Part shown: positions 1-6,991 of the stretch, in pieces | Layout of the letters: each line of letters opens with the position of its first letter | Numbering within the stretch: the first letter of the stretch is position 1 | Assembly: GCA_013814015.1 (NCBI GenBank) | Contig: JACCQS010000051.1 | Location: forward strand, 1-21,362 | Length of the DNA stretch: 21,362 nucleotides | Reading direction: 5' to 3' | From: Geodermatophilaceae bacterium | Lineage (GTDB): Bacteria; Actinomycetota; Actinomycetes; Mycobacteriales; Geodermatophilaceae | Made by a program: the position numbers and the translations under genes | The notes under the pieces: generated by a model | The model's database searches: none | Told to the model about the DNA's origin: nothing | The model's input: only the letters and a program-made list of their open reading frames with translations

Positions 1-33
1 TTGCGAGACAGGGACTTGGTCATCCGCGGCGTA

Positions 34-66
34 CAGCAGGCAACGGTGTCCGCGCAGCGCCTGCTG
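34..66 (-). terminator. Possible terminator hairpin downstream of tRNA-Pro
   Basis: Positions 34-41 (cagcaggc) and 59-66 (gcctgctg) form a perfect 8-bp inverted repeat with a 17-nt loop. It lies about 15 nt beyond the 3' end of the leftward tRNA gene. No T-run follows on the minus strand, so it is not a classical intrinsic terminator, although actinobacterial terminators often lack one. It could equally be a processing structure. I see no protein-coding gene in positions 1-81. Confidence 0.35.
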
Positions 67-81
67 ACCTGCGTTTCTCTG

Positions 82-155
<74 letters not shown>

Positions 156-160
156 TGCGG

Positions 161-196
161 CGACGACTCGAGGACAAGCTGTCCCGGGGGTCGTCG
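161..196 (-). terminator. Two-tier hairpin between der and tRNA-Pro
   Basis: The arms cgacgac (161-167) and gtcgtcg (190-196) pair over 7 bp. Nested inside, ggac (172-175) pairs with gtcc (181-184) around a 5-nt loop. The structure sits in the 77-nt gap between the der stop codon and the tRNA gene, and may end der operon transcription or mark an RNA processing site. There is no T tract. Its function is inferred from position alone. Confidence 0.3.
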
Positions 197-206
197 AGGC
201 GGCATC

Positions 207-212
207 AGATTA
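207..212 (-). promoter_or_regulatory. Possible -10 box for tRNA-Pro
   Basis: The minus strand reads TAATCT here, which fits the actinobacterial TANNNT -10 consensus. It would place transcription start about 45 nt before the mature tRNA. The hexamer 17 nt upstream (TGAGCA) is a poor -35 match, so this is a weak call. Confidence 0.25.
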
Positions 213-232
213 CCGCACGTACCGCAGTCTGC

Positions 233-1663
233 TCAGGTGCCTCGACGCCCGGCGCCGCGCTCGGACTTCTCTTTCACCCGGACGCTGACCTCGATCGGCG
301 AGCCGGCGAAACCGAAGTCCTCGCGCAGCTTGCGTTCCAGGAAGCGCCGGTAGCCCGCCTCCAGGAACCCGGTCGAGAAGACCAGGAAGCGTGGCGGTCG
401 GATATCCGCCTGGGTGGCGTACCGGATCTTCGGCGCCTTGCCGCCCCGCGGGGGTGGTGGTGTGCGATCCACCGTTGTGCGCAGCCACTGGTTCAGCGTC
501 GCGGTAGGCACCCGCTTCTCCCACGATTCCAGCGCTGATTGCAGCGCCGGGGCGATCCGGTTGACGCCGCGACCGGTCAGGGCGGACAGGTTCACCCGGG
601 TGGCCCAGGTGACCCGGGCGAGTTCCCGGTCGACCTCGCGTTCGAGGTCATAGCGTCGATCCTCGTCGACTGCGTCCCATTTGTTCATAGCGAGCACCAG
701 CGCCCGCCCGGACTCGATGACCGCTCCGATGACCCGCTGGTCCTGCTCGGTGATCGATTCGCTGGCATCGATCAGAACGAGGGCGACCTCGGCGGCATCG
801 ATCGCGGCATCGGTACGCAGTGAGGCGTAGTACTCCGTTCCGCTGGCATGAGCGACGCGCCGGCGAAGACCGGCGGTGTCGACGAAGCGCCACTCCTGCC
901 CGTCGAGCTCGACCAAGCTGTCGACCGGGTCCACCGTGGTCCCGGCGACCGAGTCGACCACGGCACGGTCCTCCCCGACGAGCCGGTTGAGCAGGCTTGA
1001 CTTTCCGACGTTCGGCCGACCGACCAGCGCCACCCGACGTGGCCCGACGAAGTCCTCACGTTCGCGGGGCGCCTGCGGCAGCGCGTCGAGGATCAGGTCG
1101 AGCAGGTCACCGCTGCCCCGGCCGTGCAGCGCACTGACCGGAATGGGCTCGCCCAGTCCCAAGCTCCACAACTCCCCCACGGCCGGTTCGGTGCGCTCGT
1201 CGTCCACCTTGTTGGCGATCAGCAGCACCGGCCGGTCGCTGCGCCGCAGCACCCGGGCCGCGGCCAGATCGGTCTCGGTCGGGCCCACGGTGGTGTCCAC
1301 GACGAGGATCACCACATCGGCGGTCTGCATGGCGCGTTCGGCCTGTTGGGCAATCCGCAACGCGCGGCCGGTCGCTTTGGGTTCCCACCCCCCGGTGTCG
1401 GTGACCAGGAACTGTCGACCGGACCAGAGCGCTTCGTAGCTCACCCGGTCGCGGGTCACTCCGGGCGTGTCCTGTACGACTGCGGCTCGGCGTCCGAGGA
1501 TGCGGTTGACCAGCGTCGACTTGCCGACATTGGGCCGGCCGACGACCGCCACCGTCGGCAACGGAGCAGTTGCCTCAGCGTGCGCCGGGTCGGGTGGCTG
1601 CTCGCTCACCGGGGCGCCTGCACATTTCGAGTGAAGGACGCCTTGTGCCAATAGGTTCGACAC
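233..1663 (-). CDS. der: Ribosome biogenesis GTPase Der (EngA)
   Basis: This is a double-GTPase that acts in 50S ribosomal subunit maturation in the cytoplasm. The 476-residue reading contains two complete G domains. The first has GRPNVGKS near residues 42-49, DTGG at 89-92 and NKVD at 151-154. The second has GRPNVGKS at 215-222, followed by DTAG and NKWD. A KH-like domain occupies roughly the last 100 residues. This is the standard Der architecture and length. The start is uncertain. GTG at 1663 has a good GAAGGA ribosome-binding site 6 nt upstream and lies 10 nt after cmk. However, its first 18 residues are encoded by a hairpin repeat, so GTG at 1609 (protein starting VSEQPPD) is a real alternative. 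It is the last protein gene of the scpA-scpB-rluB-cmk-der run. Confidence 0.95.
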   Translation of the reverse strand: MSNLLAQGVLHSKCAGAPVSEQPPDPAHAEATAPLPTVAVVGRPNVGKSTLVNRILGRRAAVVQDTPGVTRDRVSYEALWSGRQFLVTDTGGWEPKATGRALRIAQQAERAMQTADVVILVVDTTVGPTETDLAAARVLRRSDRPVLLIANKVDDERTEPAVGELWSLGLGEPIPVSALHGRGSGDLLDLILDALPQAPREREDFVGPRRVALVGRPNVGKSSLLNRLVGEDRAVVDSVAGTTVDPVDSLVELDGQEWRFVDTAGLRRRVAHASGTEYYASLRTDAAIDAAEVALVLIDASESITEQDQRVIGAVIESGRALVLAMNKWDAVDEDRRYDLEREVDRELARVTWATRVNLSALTGRGVNRIAPALQSALESWEKRVPTATLNQWLRTTVDRTPPPPRGGKAPKIRYATQADIRPPRFLVFSTGFLEAGYRRFLERKLREDFGFAGSPIEVSVRVKEKSERGAGRRGT

Positions 1664-1680
1664 CGGGCGTCCTTCACTCG
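1628..1680. repeat. Long hairpin repeat at the cmk/der junction
   Basis: Positions 1628-1642 (cgagtgaaggacgcc) are a perfect 15-bp inverted repeat of 1666-1680, around a 23-nt loop. On the coding (minus) strand the first arm contains the TGA stop of cmk and the GAAGGA that would serve der. The GTG at 1663 lies in the loop. The arm ggcgtccttcactcg resembles the gggcgtccctgattcg part of the repeats at 4650-4732, which suggests a shared element family. Confidence 0.85.
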
Positions 1681-2369
1681 GAACGTCCGTGGGCGGTCAC
1701 GGCGTTCAGGATCGCCTCGACGACGTCCTCTCGGCTCAGCTCGGTGCTGTCGATGACGACCGCGTCGGCAGCTGGACGTAAGGGGCTCTCCGCGCGGGTG
1801 GAGTCCAACTCGTCGCGCGCACGCAGGCCCTCGGCCAATGTCGCGATCTCTGCGGGTTCGACAACGCCGAGTTGCGCCGCGCGTCTGGCAGCCCGAGCAG
1901 CCGGGGTCGCGGTGAGAAAGATCTTGAGCCGAGCGGTGGGAAATACCACGGTGCCGATGTCGCGCCCCTCGACCACCGCGGTCGATCCCTGGGTGAGCCG
2001 GCGTTGGGCTGCGACAAGTCGGCGCCGGGCTGCCGGCACCGCGGAGACCGCACTCACCGCAGCCGTCACCTCCGGCGAGCGGATTGCCTCGGTCACGTCC
2101 TGGCCATTGACGGTGACGTTGTCGATCTCCGGGTCGGTGTCGATGCCGATCGCCAGACCCGCGGCGCGCTCGGCGACGGCCTCGCCGTCGGCTGGGTCGA
2201 CGCCCTCGGCCAGAACGACCGCAGTGAGCGCGCGATACATCGCCCCGGTGTCCAGATATCCCACCCCCAGCCGCCGAGCCACCTCGCGGGCTACCGACGA
2301 CTTGCCGGTGCCCGATGGCCCATCGATGGCGATGACCGTGGTGTCATCGTCTGGCTTCGAGGAGGTCAC
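1674..2369 (-). CDS. cmk: Cytidylate kinase
   Basis: It phosphorylates CMP and dCMP to the diphosphates in pyrimidine salvage and supply. The 231-residue protein has the expected family length. A P-loop GPSGTGKSS lies at residues 17-25, and the CMP-kinase signature DTGAMYRA follows near residues 40-47. The GTG start at 2369 overlaps the rluB stop by 4 nt (GTGA), so translation is probably coupled. The stop codon at 1674-1676 falls inside the hairpin repeat that separates it from der. Placement between rluB and der is the usual actinobacterial arrangement. Confidence 0.96.
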   Translation of the reverse strand: MTSSKPDDDTTVIAIDGPSGTGKSSVAREVARRLGVGYLDTGAMYRALTAVVLAEGVDPADGEAVAERAAGLAIGIDTDPEIDNVTVNGQDVTEAIRSPEVTAAVSAVSAVPAARRRLVAAQRRLTQGSTAVVEGRDIGTVVFPTARLKIFLTATPAARAARRAAQLGVVEPAEIATLAEGLRARDELDSTRAESPLRPAADAVVIDSTELSREDVVEAILNAVTAHGRSE

Positions 2370-3112
2370 AGCCCGACGAGCTTCATCAGCTCGGCGATCT
2401 CGTGCGGCGTCAGTTTGCGGATCGCGCCCGGTTTCGTACGGCCCAGGCGTACCGGCCCGATCTGGGTTCGTACCAGGCGATTCACCGGATGCCCGGTCGC
2501 GGCCAGCAGTCGGCGCACCAGCCGGTTGCGTCCTTCGTGCAGGACGAGTTCGACCAGTGCCTGACCGGCCGCGACGTCGACCAGCTTGAACGAGTCGACC
2601 CTGGCCATGCCGTCATCAAGTTCGATCCCGGCCTTGAGCCTGCGCCCGAGATCGCGGGAGATCGCTCCGGAGACCTGTGCCAGATAAGTCTTGGGAACCT
2701 CGTAGGAGGGGTGGGCCAGCCGATGACCGAGCGGCCCGTCATTGGTCAGCAGCAACAGGCCCTCGGTGTCGATATCCAGGCGCCCGACATGGAAGACCGC
2801 GTCGCCGCGTTCGGCGATCAGATCGCCGACGGTCGGCCGGCCGCGGTCGTCCGACATCGCCGAGAGGACTCCCTCGGGCTTGTTCATCGCCAGATGCACC
2901 AGGTCGGTGCGGGTGATCACCACGCTCCCGTCGACGGCGATCCGATCGGTCTGGGTGTCTACCCGGCGGCCCTGTTCGCGCACCTGCTCACCGTTGACAC
3001 TCACCCGGCCCTGGGCGATGAGCTCCTCGCTGGCCCGCCGCGACCCGATCCCCGCACGGGCGAGTACCTTCTGCAGCCGCTCCCCGGACTGGTCGGGCGA
3101 ATCGGCCATCAC
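2366..3112 (-). CDS. rluB: Pseudouridine synthase, RsuA/RluB family (23S rRNA)
   Basis: It converts a uridine in rRNA to pseudouridine. The 248-residue protein begins with an S4 RNA-binding domain at about residues 11-58 (RLQKVLARAGIGSRRASEEL). The catalytic domain carries the family motif GRLDIDTEG at 110-118, and D113 is the expected nucleophile. It may start at GTG 3112, which overlaps the scpB stop by 4 nt, or at ATG 3109. The two starts differ by one residue. RluB is favoured over RsuA because it is embedded next to scpB, as in many Gram-positive genomes. The exact target uridine cannot be read from the sequence. Confidence 0.92.
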   Translation of the reverse strand: MMADSPDQSGERLQKVLARAGIGSRRASEELIAQGRVSVNGEQVREQGRRVDTQTDRIAVDGSVVITRTDLVHLAMNKPEGVLSAMSDDRGRPTVGDLIAERGDAVFHVGRLDIDTEGLLLLTNDGPLGHRLAHPSYEVPKTYLAQVSGAISRDLGRRLKAGIELDDGMARVDSFKLVDVAAGQALVELVLHEGRNRLVRRLLAATGHPVNRLVRTQIGPVRLGRTKPGAIRKLTPHEIAELMKLVGL

Positions 3113-3669
3113 GGGTTGGCGTCCTCGGACAGGACCGATTCGACGTCGGGCAGCAGTGGAGCCAGGTCTGGTAGTTCGCTGATGCTGGACAGACCCAGTT
3201 TCTCCAGGAACAGCTGTGTCGTCACATAGAGCCCGCCACCGGTCTGTGGGTCAGAGCCCTCCTCGGCCACCAGCCCGCGGCTGAGCAAGGTGCGGATCAC
3301 ACCATCGACGCTGACCCCGCGGATCGCCGAAATCCGGGACCGGGTGACCGGCTGGCGGTACGCGACGACGGCGAGGGTTTCCAATGCGGCCTGGGTCAAT
3401 CTGGCCCGCTGGCCCTCGGTGACGTAGCGCTCGACGTGGTCGGCGTACTCCTCGCGGGTATAGAGGCGCCAGCCCTCGCCGGCCGGGCGCAGGGTGAAGC
3501 CGCGGTGTTGCTGTTCGTACTCCGAGGCCAGGGCATGCAGTTGTTCGTTGATGGTGACCTCGTCGACGTCAAGCAGCTCGGCGAGGGTGACTGCGGGGAC
3601 CGGGGTGTCCACCACGAAGAGGATGGCTTCGACGGCGCCGCGCAGGCGCTCGTCGATCGCGGTGGTCAT
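3109..3669 (-). CDS. scpB: Segregation and condensation protein B
   Basis: This is the winged-helix subunit of the SMC-ScpAB condensin, which binds the kleisin ScpA. The 186 residues match the family. The start ERLRGAVEAILFVVDTPV, the central LETLAVVAYRQPVTRSRISAIRGV stretch (about residues 90-115) and the following LLSRGLVAEEG are typical ScpB signatures. It ends in an acidic tail. It sits 29 nt after scpA and overlaps rluB by 4 nt, so the three genes are probably co-transcribed. The ATG start is at 3669. Confidence 0.95.
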   Translation of the reverse strand: MTTAIDERLRGAVEAILFVVDTPVPAVTLAELLDVDEVTINEQLHALASEYEQQHRGFTLRPAGEGWRLYTREEYADHVERYVTEGQRARLTQAALETLAVVAYRQPVTRSRISAIRGVSVDGVIRTLLSRGLVAEEGSDPQTGGGLYVTTQLFLEKLGLSSISELPDLAPLLPDVESVLSEDANP

Positions 3670-3698
3670 GGGGGTGTCCTCTGCGGGTTCAGTAGCGG

Positions 3699-4613
3699 TC
3701 AGGCGGGCCGTGGTTCGACCCCATCATCGCGTACGGCGCCGTGGTCCGTCGCATCTGGCCGCTCGTCCCACTCCTGGCCGACATCGGTTCCGGCCGCATG
3801 CTCTTCCGCGGTCCAGCGCACGTGCAGCTCGCCGAGTGCGGTGAGCTGTTCCAGGGACACCGATCCGCGGGTGTGCAGATCGAGCAGGGCCAGAAATCGG
3901 GCGACGACTTCGAGCGTTGTCGAACAGTCCGAGGTCAGGGCGCGGAAGGTGGTCGTCGCTCCTCCGGCCAGCCGCTTGCGCAGAATTCCGGCATGCTCGC
4001 GCACGCTGACCCTGGGTAGGTGTAGGTGCGAGGTGGACACTTCAACCGGTTCCCGCGGCTGCAGAGCCTGAACGGCCAGGGCCGCAAAGGCCGCCACGCC
4101 GACGCCTAACAGGACGTCCGGGAGGGCTTGAGCAAAACGCGGCTCCAGGCTGACCTCGCGGGCGAAGCGACGTGCTTGGTCCAGCTCGTGCGCGCGAAGG
4201 AAATCTGCCGCCTGACGGAACGCGCGATATGCCAGCAGCCGAGCGAAGAGCAGGTCCCGCGCTTCCAGCGCGGCCAGGTCGTCCTCGTCCTCGACCTCGG
4301 CCGACGGCAGCAATCTCGCGGCCTTGAGATCCAACAGAGTCGCAGCGACGACGAGGAACTCGGTGGCCTGGCCCAGATCCAGGCCGTCTCCAGCGACTTC
4401 GAGGTAACTGATGAATTCGTCGGTCACCTGCGACAGCGCGATCTCGGTGACGTCGAGCTTGTGCTTGCTGATCAGGCTCAGCAGCAGGTCGAACGGGCCC
4501 GCGAAGTTGGTCAGCGTGACATGGAAGCGCCCGTCACCGGACGCGGCGGTCCCGGCAGTCGGGTCCTCCGGTGGCGCAGCGAGGGGGCTCGTCGCCCGCC
4601 CGCCCGCGTCCAT
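3699..4613 (-). CDS. scpA: Segregation and condensation protein A (kleisin)
   Basis: This is the kleisin subunit that bridges the SMC heads in chromosome condensation. The 304-residue protein has a disordered 30-residue leader, then the canonical N-terminal segment FHVTLTNFAGPFDLLLSLI (residues 30-48), where the L-SLI helix contacts SMC. This is followed by FLVVAATLLDLKAARLLP (about 85-102). A winged-helix domain lies near the C-terminus (SVSLEQLTALGELHVRW). No Shine-Dalgarno precedes the ATG at 4613, but a TACTGT box lies 8 nt before it, so the mRNA may be leaderless. It appears to be the first gene of the scpA-scpB-rluB-cmk-der unit. Confidence 0.94.
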   Translation of the reverse strand: MDAGGRATSPLAAPPEDPTAGTAASGDGRFHVTLTNFAGPFDLLLSLISKHKLDVTEIALSQVTDEFISYLEVAGDGLDLGQATEFLVVAATLLDLKAARLLPSAEVEDEDDLAALEARDLLFARLLAYRAFRQAADFLRAHELDQARRFAREVSLEPRFAQALPDVLLGVGVAAFAALAVQALQPREPVEVSTSHLHLPRVSVREHAGILRKRLAGGATTTFRALTSDCSTTLEVVARFLALLDLHTRGSVSLEQLTALGELHVRWTAEEHAAGTDVGQEWDERPDATDHGAVRDDGVEPRPA

Positions 4614-4621
4614 GACCGGCG

Positions 4622-4627
4622 ACAGTA
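4622..4627 (-). promoter_or_regulatory. Candidate leaderless promoter of scpA (-10 TACTGT)
   Basis: The minus strand reads TACTGT (TANNNT type), ending 8 nt before the scpA ATG. Start of transcription at or next to the ATG would give a leaderless mRNA, which is common in actinobacteria and consistent with the absence of an SD. The same hexamer precedes parA at 6923-6928. Confidence 0.45.
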
Positions 4628-4649
4628 GTCCGCTCGCTGGCGGTGACCA

Positions 4650-4732
4650 TTCGACTCAGGGCGTCCCTGATTCGAACCTTTCGACTCAGGGCGTCCCTGA
4701 TTCGCCTTTCGACTCAGGGACCCCCTGATTCA
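4650..4732. repeat. Three tandem palindromic repeats after map
   Basis: Three copies start at 4651, 4681 and 4709 (spacing 30 and 28). Copies 1 and 2 are identical over 25 nt (4650-4674 and 4680-4704). Copy 3 differs in the loop and last base. The core is tcaggg-cgt-ccctga, extended by flanking tcga/tcga pairs to an 11-bp stem with one mismatch. Copy 3 contains the TGA stop of map. They fill the map-scpA gap and may act as tandem terminators for map or as a REP-like dispersed element. No T-run is present. Confidence 0.85.
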
Positions 4733-5505
4733 GACTCCGGAGGCGCGGTGAGGATCAGCGGTCCGTCCGGGGTGAGGGCCACGGTGTGCTCGACATGGGC
4801 CGCTCGGCTCCCATCGGCCGAGCGCAGGGTCCAGCCATCGTCATCGACCAGGTAGCCGTCTCCGCCGCCGGCCATGAACCACGGTTCGATGGCGATCACC
4901 AGCCCCGATCGCAGCGGTAACCCGCGTCCTGGGCGGCCGTCGTTGGGAACCGACGGGTCCTGGTGCATGGTTCGGCCGATTCCATGCCCGCCGTAGTCGG
5001 TCGAGATCCCGCAGCGGGCCGCTCTCCCGACGGCCGCGATCGCGGCGCTGATGTCGCCCAGCCGACCCCCGACCCGAGCAGCCCGAATGCCAGCGTCAAG
5101 TGCGGCCTTCGTCGTCTCGATCAGCTCCAGATCAGCCTGTCGTGGGATCCCGACGACGAAGCTCGTCGCGGCGTCGGCGGCCCATCCGTCCAGGATCGAC
5201 CCGCAGTCGATGCTCAGCAGATCTCCATCGGCCAACCGGTACGGCCCTGGAGTTCCGTGCAGTGCGACATCGTTGACCGAGGCGCAGATAACGCCCCGAA
5301 ACGGGGTAAGTGCGAAGGACGGCTGATACCCGAGGAACGGCGAAGTTGCACCTGCTCCGAGGATCACCTCCCCCGCCACGTCATCGAGTGTGGACAACCG
5401 GCTGCCCACTTTCGCCGCGGCGCGGACTTCCTGCAGCGCCTGTGCGACGACCCGGCCCGATGCCCGCATAGCTTCGATCTCGCCAGGGGTTCGCAGCTCC
5501 ACCAT
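4714..5505 (-). CDS. map: Methionine aminopeptidase, type I
   Basis: It removes the initiator methionine from nascent proteins, using two divalent metal ions. With the ATG at 5505 (SD GGAG 5 nt upstream) it is 263 residues, the usual type I length. All five metal ligands can be placed: D100 (SIDCG), D111 (AADAA), H174 (GGHGIGR), E207 (IEPW) and E239 (HVEHT). The active-site histidine is H83 (VNDVALHG). An upstream in-frame extension to 5574 runs into the xre promoter and is unlikely. The last residues ESGGP and the stop codon are encoded by a palindromic repeat. Actinobacteria commonly have another map with adk and infA, so this may be a secondary copy. It is divergent from an XRE regulator. 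Confidence 0.95.
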   Translation of the reverse strand: MVELRTPGEIEAMRASGRVVAQALQEVRAAAKVGSRLSTLDDVAGEVILGAGATSPFLGYQPSFALTPFRGVICASVNDVALHGTPGPYRLADGDLLSIDCGSILDGWAADAATSFVVGIPRQADLELIETTKAALDAGIRAARVGGRLGDISAAIAAVGRAARCGISTDYGGHGIGRTMHQDPSVPNDGRPGRGLPLRSGLVIAIEPWFMAGGGDGYLVDDDGWTLRSADGSRAAHVEHTVALTPDGPLILTAPPESESGGP

Positions 5506-5517
5506 GAAGTCTCCATC

Positions 5518-5544
5518 CCGGTATAGGAATACCGGTATTAGTAT
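5518..5544. promoter_or_regulatory. Palindromic operator and leaderless promoter between map and xre
   Basis: aataccggtatt (5528-5539) is a perfect 12-bp palindrome. An additional ccggtat half-site at 5518-5524 pairs with ataccgg at 5529-5535. The plus-strand -10 box TAGTAT (5539-5544) overlaps the palindrome edge and lies 7 nt before the xre ATG, so the regulator mRNA is probably leaderless. The whole divergent gap is 46 bp, so a protein bound here could affect both map and xre. Confidence 0.6.
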
Positions 5545-5551
5545 CACGGAT

Positions 5552-5809
5552 ATGGTGCGCCCACCGCTGAACACCGAGCAGCGACTCCGCGGTCAAAGGC
5601 TGGGACAGGCGCTGCGGGCGGCCCGCGGTTCGCGCAGCATGGTCGATGTCGCCAAGCGCGCCGGGATCTCGGTCGAAACGCTCCGCAAAATCGAGAGCGG
5701 CCGGGTGCCGACCCCGGCGTTCTTCACCGTCGCCGCGTTGGCCCAGGCTCTCGGGGTGCCACTGACAGCGCTGTCCGCCCAAGTCCGCCGAACCGCCGAA
5801 CCGGAATGA
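5552..5809 (+). CDS. Small XRE-family transcriptional regulator
   Basis: An 85-residue protein made almost entirely of one Cro/CI-type helix-turn-helix. The helices are LRGQRLGQALRAARG (12-26), MVDVAKRAGISVETLRKIESG (30-50, with the recognition helix in SVETLRKIE), and FFTVAALAQALGVPLTAL (57-74). No partner or ligand domain is present. The ATG at 5552 is chosen because the in-frame sequence upstream runs antisense into map, and because a -10 box lies 7 nt before it. It is divergent from map and convergent with parA (21 nt between stops). It probably binds the palindrome at 5528-5539, repressing itself and perhaps map. That target is inference. Confidence 0.88.
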   Translation: MVRPPLNTEQRLRGQRLGQALRAARGSRSMVDVAKRAGISVETLRKIESGRVPTPAFFTVAALAQALGVPLTALSAQVRRTAEPE

Positions 5810-5830
5810 CGTCGGATCCGCCTGCCGGCA

Positions 5831-6901
5831 TCACCCGGCGGCGACGACCTCCTTGGCCAGGTTGCGGTAGGCGTTGGCCCCCTGCGAATGCGGTGCCCAC
5901 GAGGTGATCGGCTCGCCGGCGACGGTCGTCTCGGGGAATCGGACGGTACGGGCGATCACCGTCTGGAACACGGTGTCCCCGAATGCTTCCACCACCCGGG
6001 TGAAAACCTCCTTGGCGTGCAGCGTCCGGGCGTCGTACATCGTCGCGAGGATGCCGGTGATGGATAGATCTGGGTTCAACCGCTCGGTGACCTTGTCGAT
6101 GGTGTCCACCAGCAGGGCCACGCCGCGCAGACTGAAGTACTCGCATTCCAGCGGAATGATCACGCCCTGAGCAGCTGTCAACGCGTTCACCGTGAGCAGC
6201 CCCAGGGATGGCTGACAGTCAATGAAGATGTAGTCGTACTCGTCCATGACCGGCCGCAGCGCCCGCTTGAGCGCCTGCTCACGGGCGACCTCGCTGACCA
6301 ACTGGACCTCGGCCGCCGACAGGTCGATGTTGCTGGGAATCAGGTCAAGCCCGTCCACCTTGGTCTTGAGCCGTACGTCGGCGATGCCGACGTCGCGCTC
6401 CATCAGCACGGTGTAGATGCTGCGATCCAGATCGTGGGCTGGTACGCCGAGTCCGACGGACAAGGCCCCCTGCGGATCGAAGTCCAACAGCAGGACCTTG
6501 CGCCCGAACTCGACCAACGCCGCGCCGAGGTTGATCGTCGAGGTGGTCTTACCCACGCCACCCTTCTGGTTGCACATCGCGATCACCTTGGCTGGACCGT
6601 GGCGGTCCAGGACCGGCGGTGCGGGAAGCGGACGTTGCCGAGCCTTGGCCGGATCACCGCGGGCCACCGAACGGCTGGCCGCTGGGCTGGCCGCTGGGCT
6701 GGCCGGGTCGTCGGAGAAGGGCAGAGCCTGGGGCTCTGTGCCACTTCGTCGCGCCACGACTGCCGCCTTTGGATCGGTCGCTACCGGCTGCCCCCGGTGC
6801 TCTGCCGGCGGCGTCCTTGGCGGCGACACTAGGTCGCAGTCAAGGCGCGAGCAAGGCGACCCGCCGACGAGGGGTCCGGAATCGACTACCGCCCAACGCA
6901 T
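5831..6901 (-). CDS. parA: ParA/Soj-family ATPase (orphan, next to scpAB block)
   Basis: A deviant Walker ATPase of the ParA/MinD group. With the ATG at 6901 it is 356 residues. Residues 1-100 are a low-complexity, Pro/Ala-rich leader with a PAAS tandem repeat (12-nt repeats at about 6676-6708). The ATPase then starts with KGGVGKTT (113-120), DFDPQGALS and FIDCQPSLG. It resembles the mycobacterial ParA-like protein encoded just before scpA (Rv1708). No parB or parS site is visible. GTG at 6757 (AAGG 8 nt upstream) would give a 308-residue protein and is a credible alternative start. The map/xre pair separates it from scpA, so it is probably transcribed on its own. Confidence 0.9.
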   Translation of the reverse strand: MRWAVVDSGPLVGGSPCSRLDCDLVSPPRTPPAEHRGQPVATDPKAAVVARRSGTEPQALPFSDDPASPAASPAASRSVARGDPAKARQRPLPAPPVLDRHGPAKVIAMCNQKGGVGKTTSTINLGAALVEFGRKVLLLDFDPQGALSVGLGVPAHDLDRSIYTVLMERDVGIADVRLKTKVDGLDLIPSNIDLSAAEVQLVSEVAREQALKRALRPVMDEYDYIFIDCQPSLGLLTVNALTAAQGVIIPLECEYFSLRGVALLVDTIDKVTERLNPDLSITGILATMYDARTLHAKEVFTRVVEAFGDTVFQTVIARTVRFPETTVAGEPITSWAPHSQGANAYRNLAKEVVAAG

Positions 6902-6922
6902 TTCAAGCTCAACTGCAGCTTT

Positions 6923-6928
6923 ACAGTA
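6923..6928 (-). promoter_or_regulatory. Candidate -10 box of parA (TACTGT)
   Basis: The minus strand reads TACTGT, matching TANNNT, 21 nt before the ATG at 6901. This supports the upstream start. The same hexamer lies in front of scpA. No convincing -35 is seen. Confidence 0.35.
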
Positions 6929-6962
6929 CGGAGCCCGCGCGCGAGCCTTGGCTGTGCCGGAA

Positions 6963-6991
6963 TTGACAGCCGCCATCGTCCTTGCAATCAT
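6963..6991 (+). promoter_or_regulatory. Sigma-70-type promoter of the dehydrogenase-tetR operon
   Basis: A perfect TTGACA -35 lies at 6963-6968. The -10 AATCAT (6986-6991) follows after a 17-bp spacer, giving an expected start near 6998. This is the best-looking promoter in the window. Confidence 0.6.

Noticed and set aside
1570..2589. 339-codon plus-strand open frame opposite cmk
   Set aside because: Ser/Arg/Ala-rich translation with no motif, entirely antisense to conserved cmk and rluB. Long shadow frames are expected at this GC content.
4650..4732. Possible mini CRISPR array (three repeats at regular spacing)
   Set aside because: The repeat units are 24-25 nt with only about 4-6 nt between them, which is too short for spacers. 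No cas genes are present, and the units are self-complementary hairpins.
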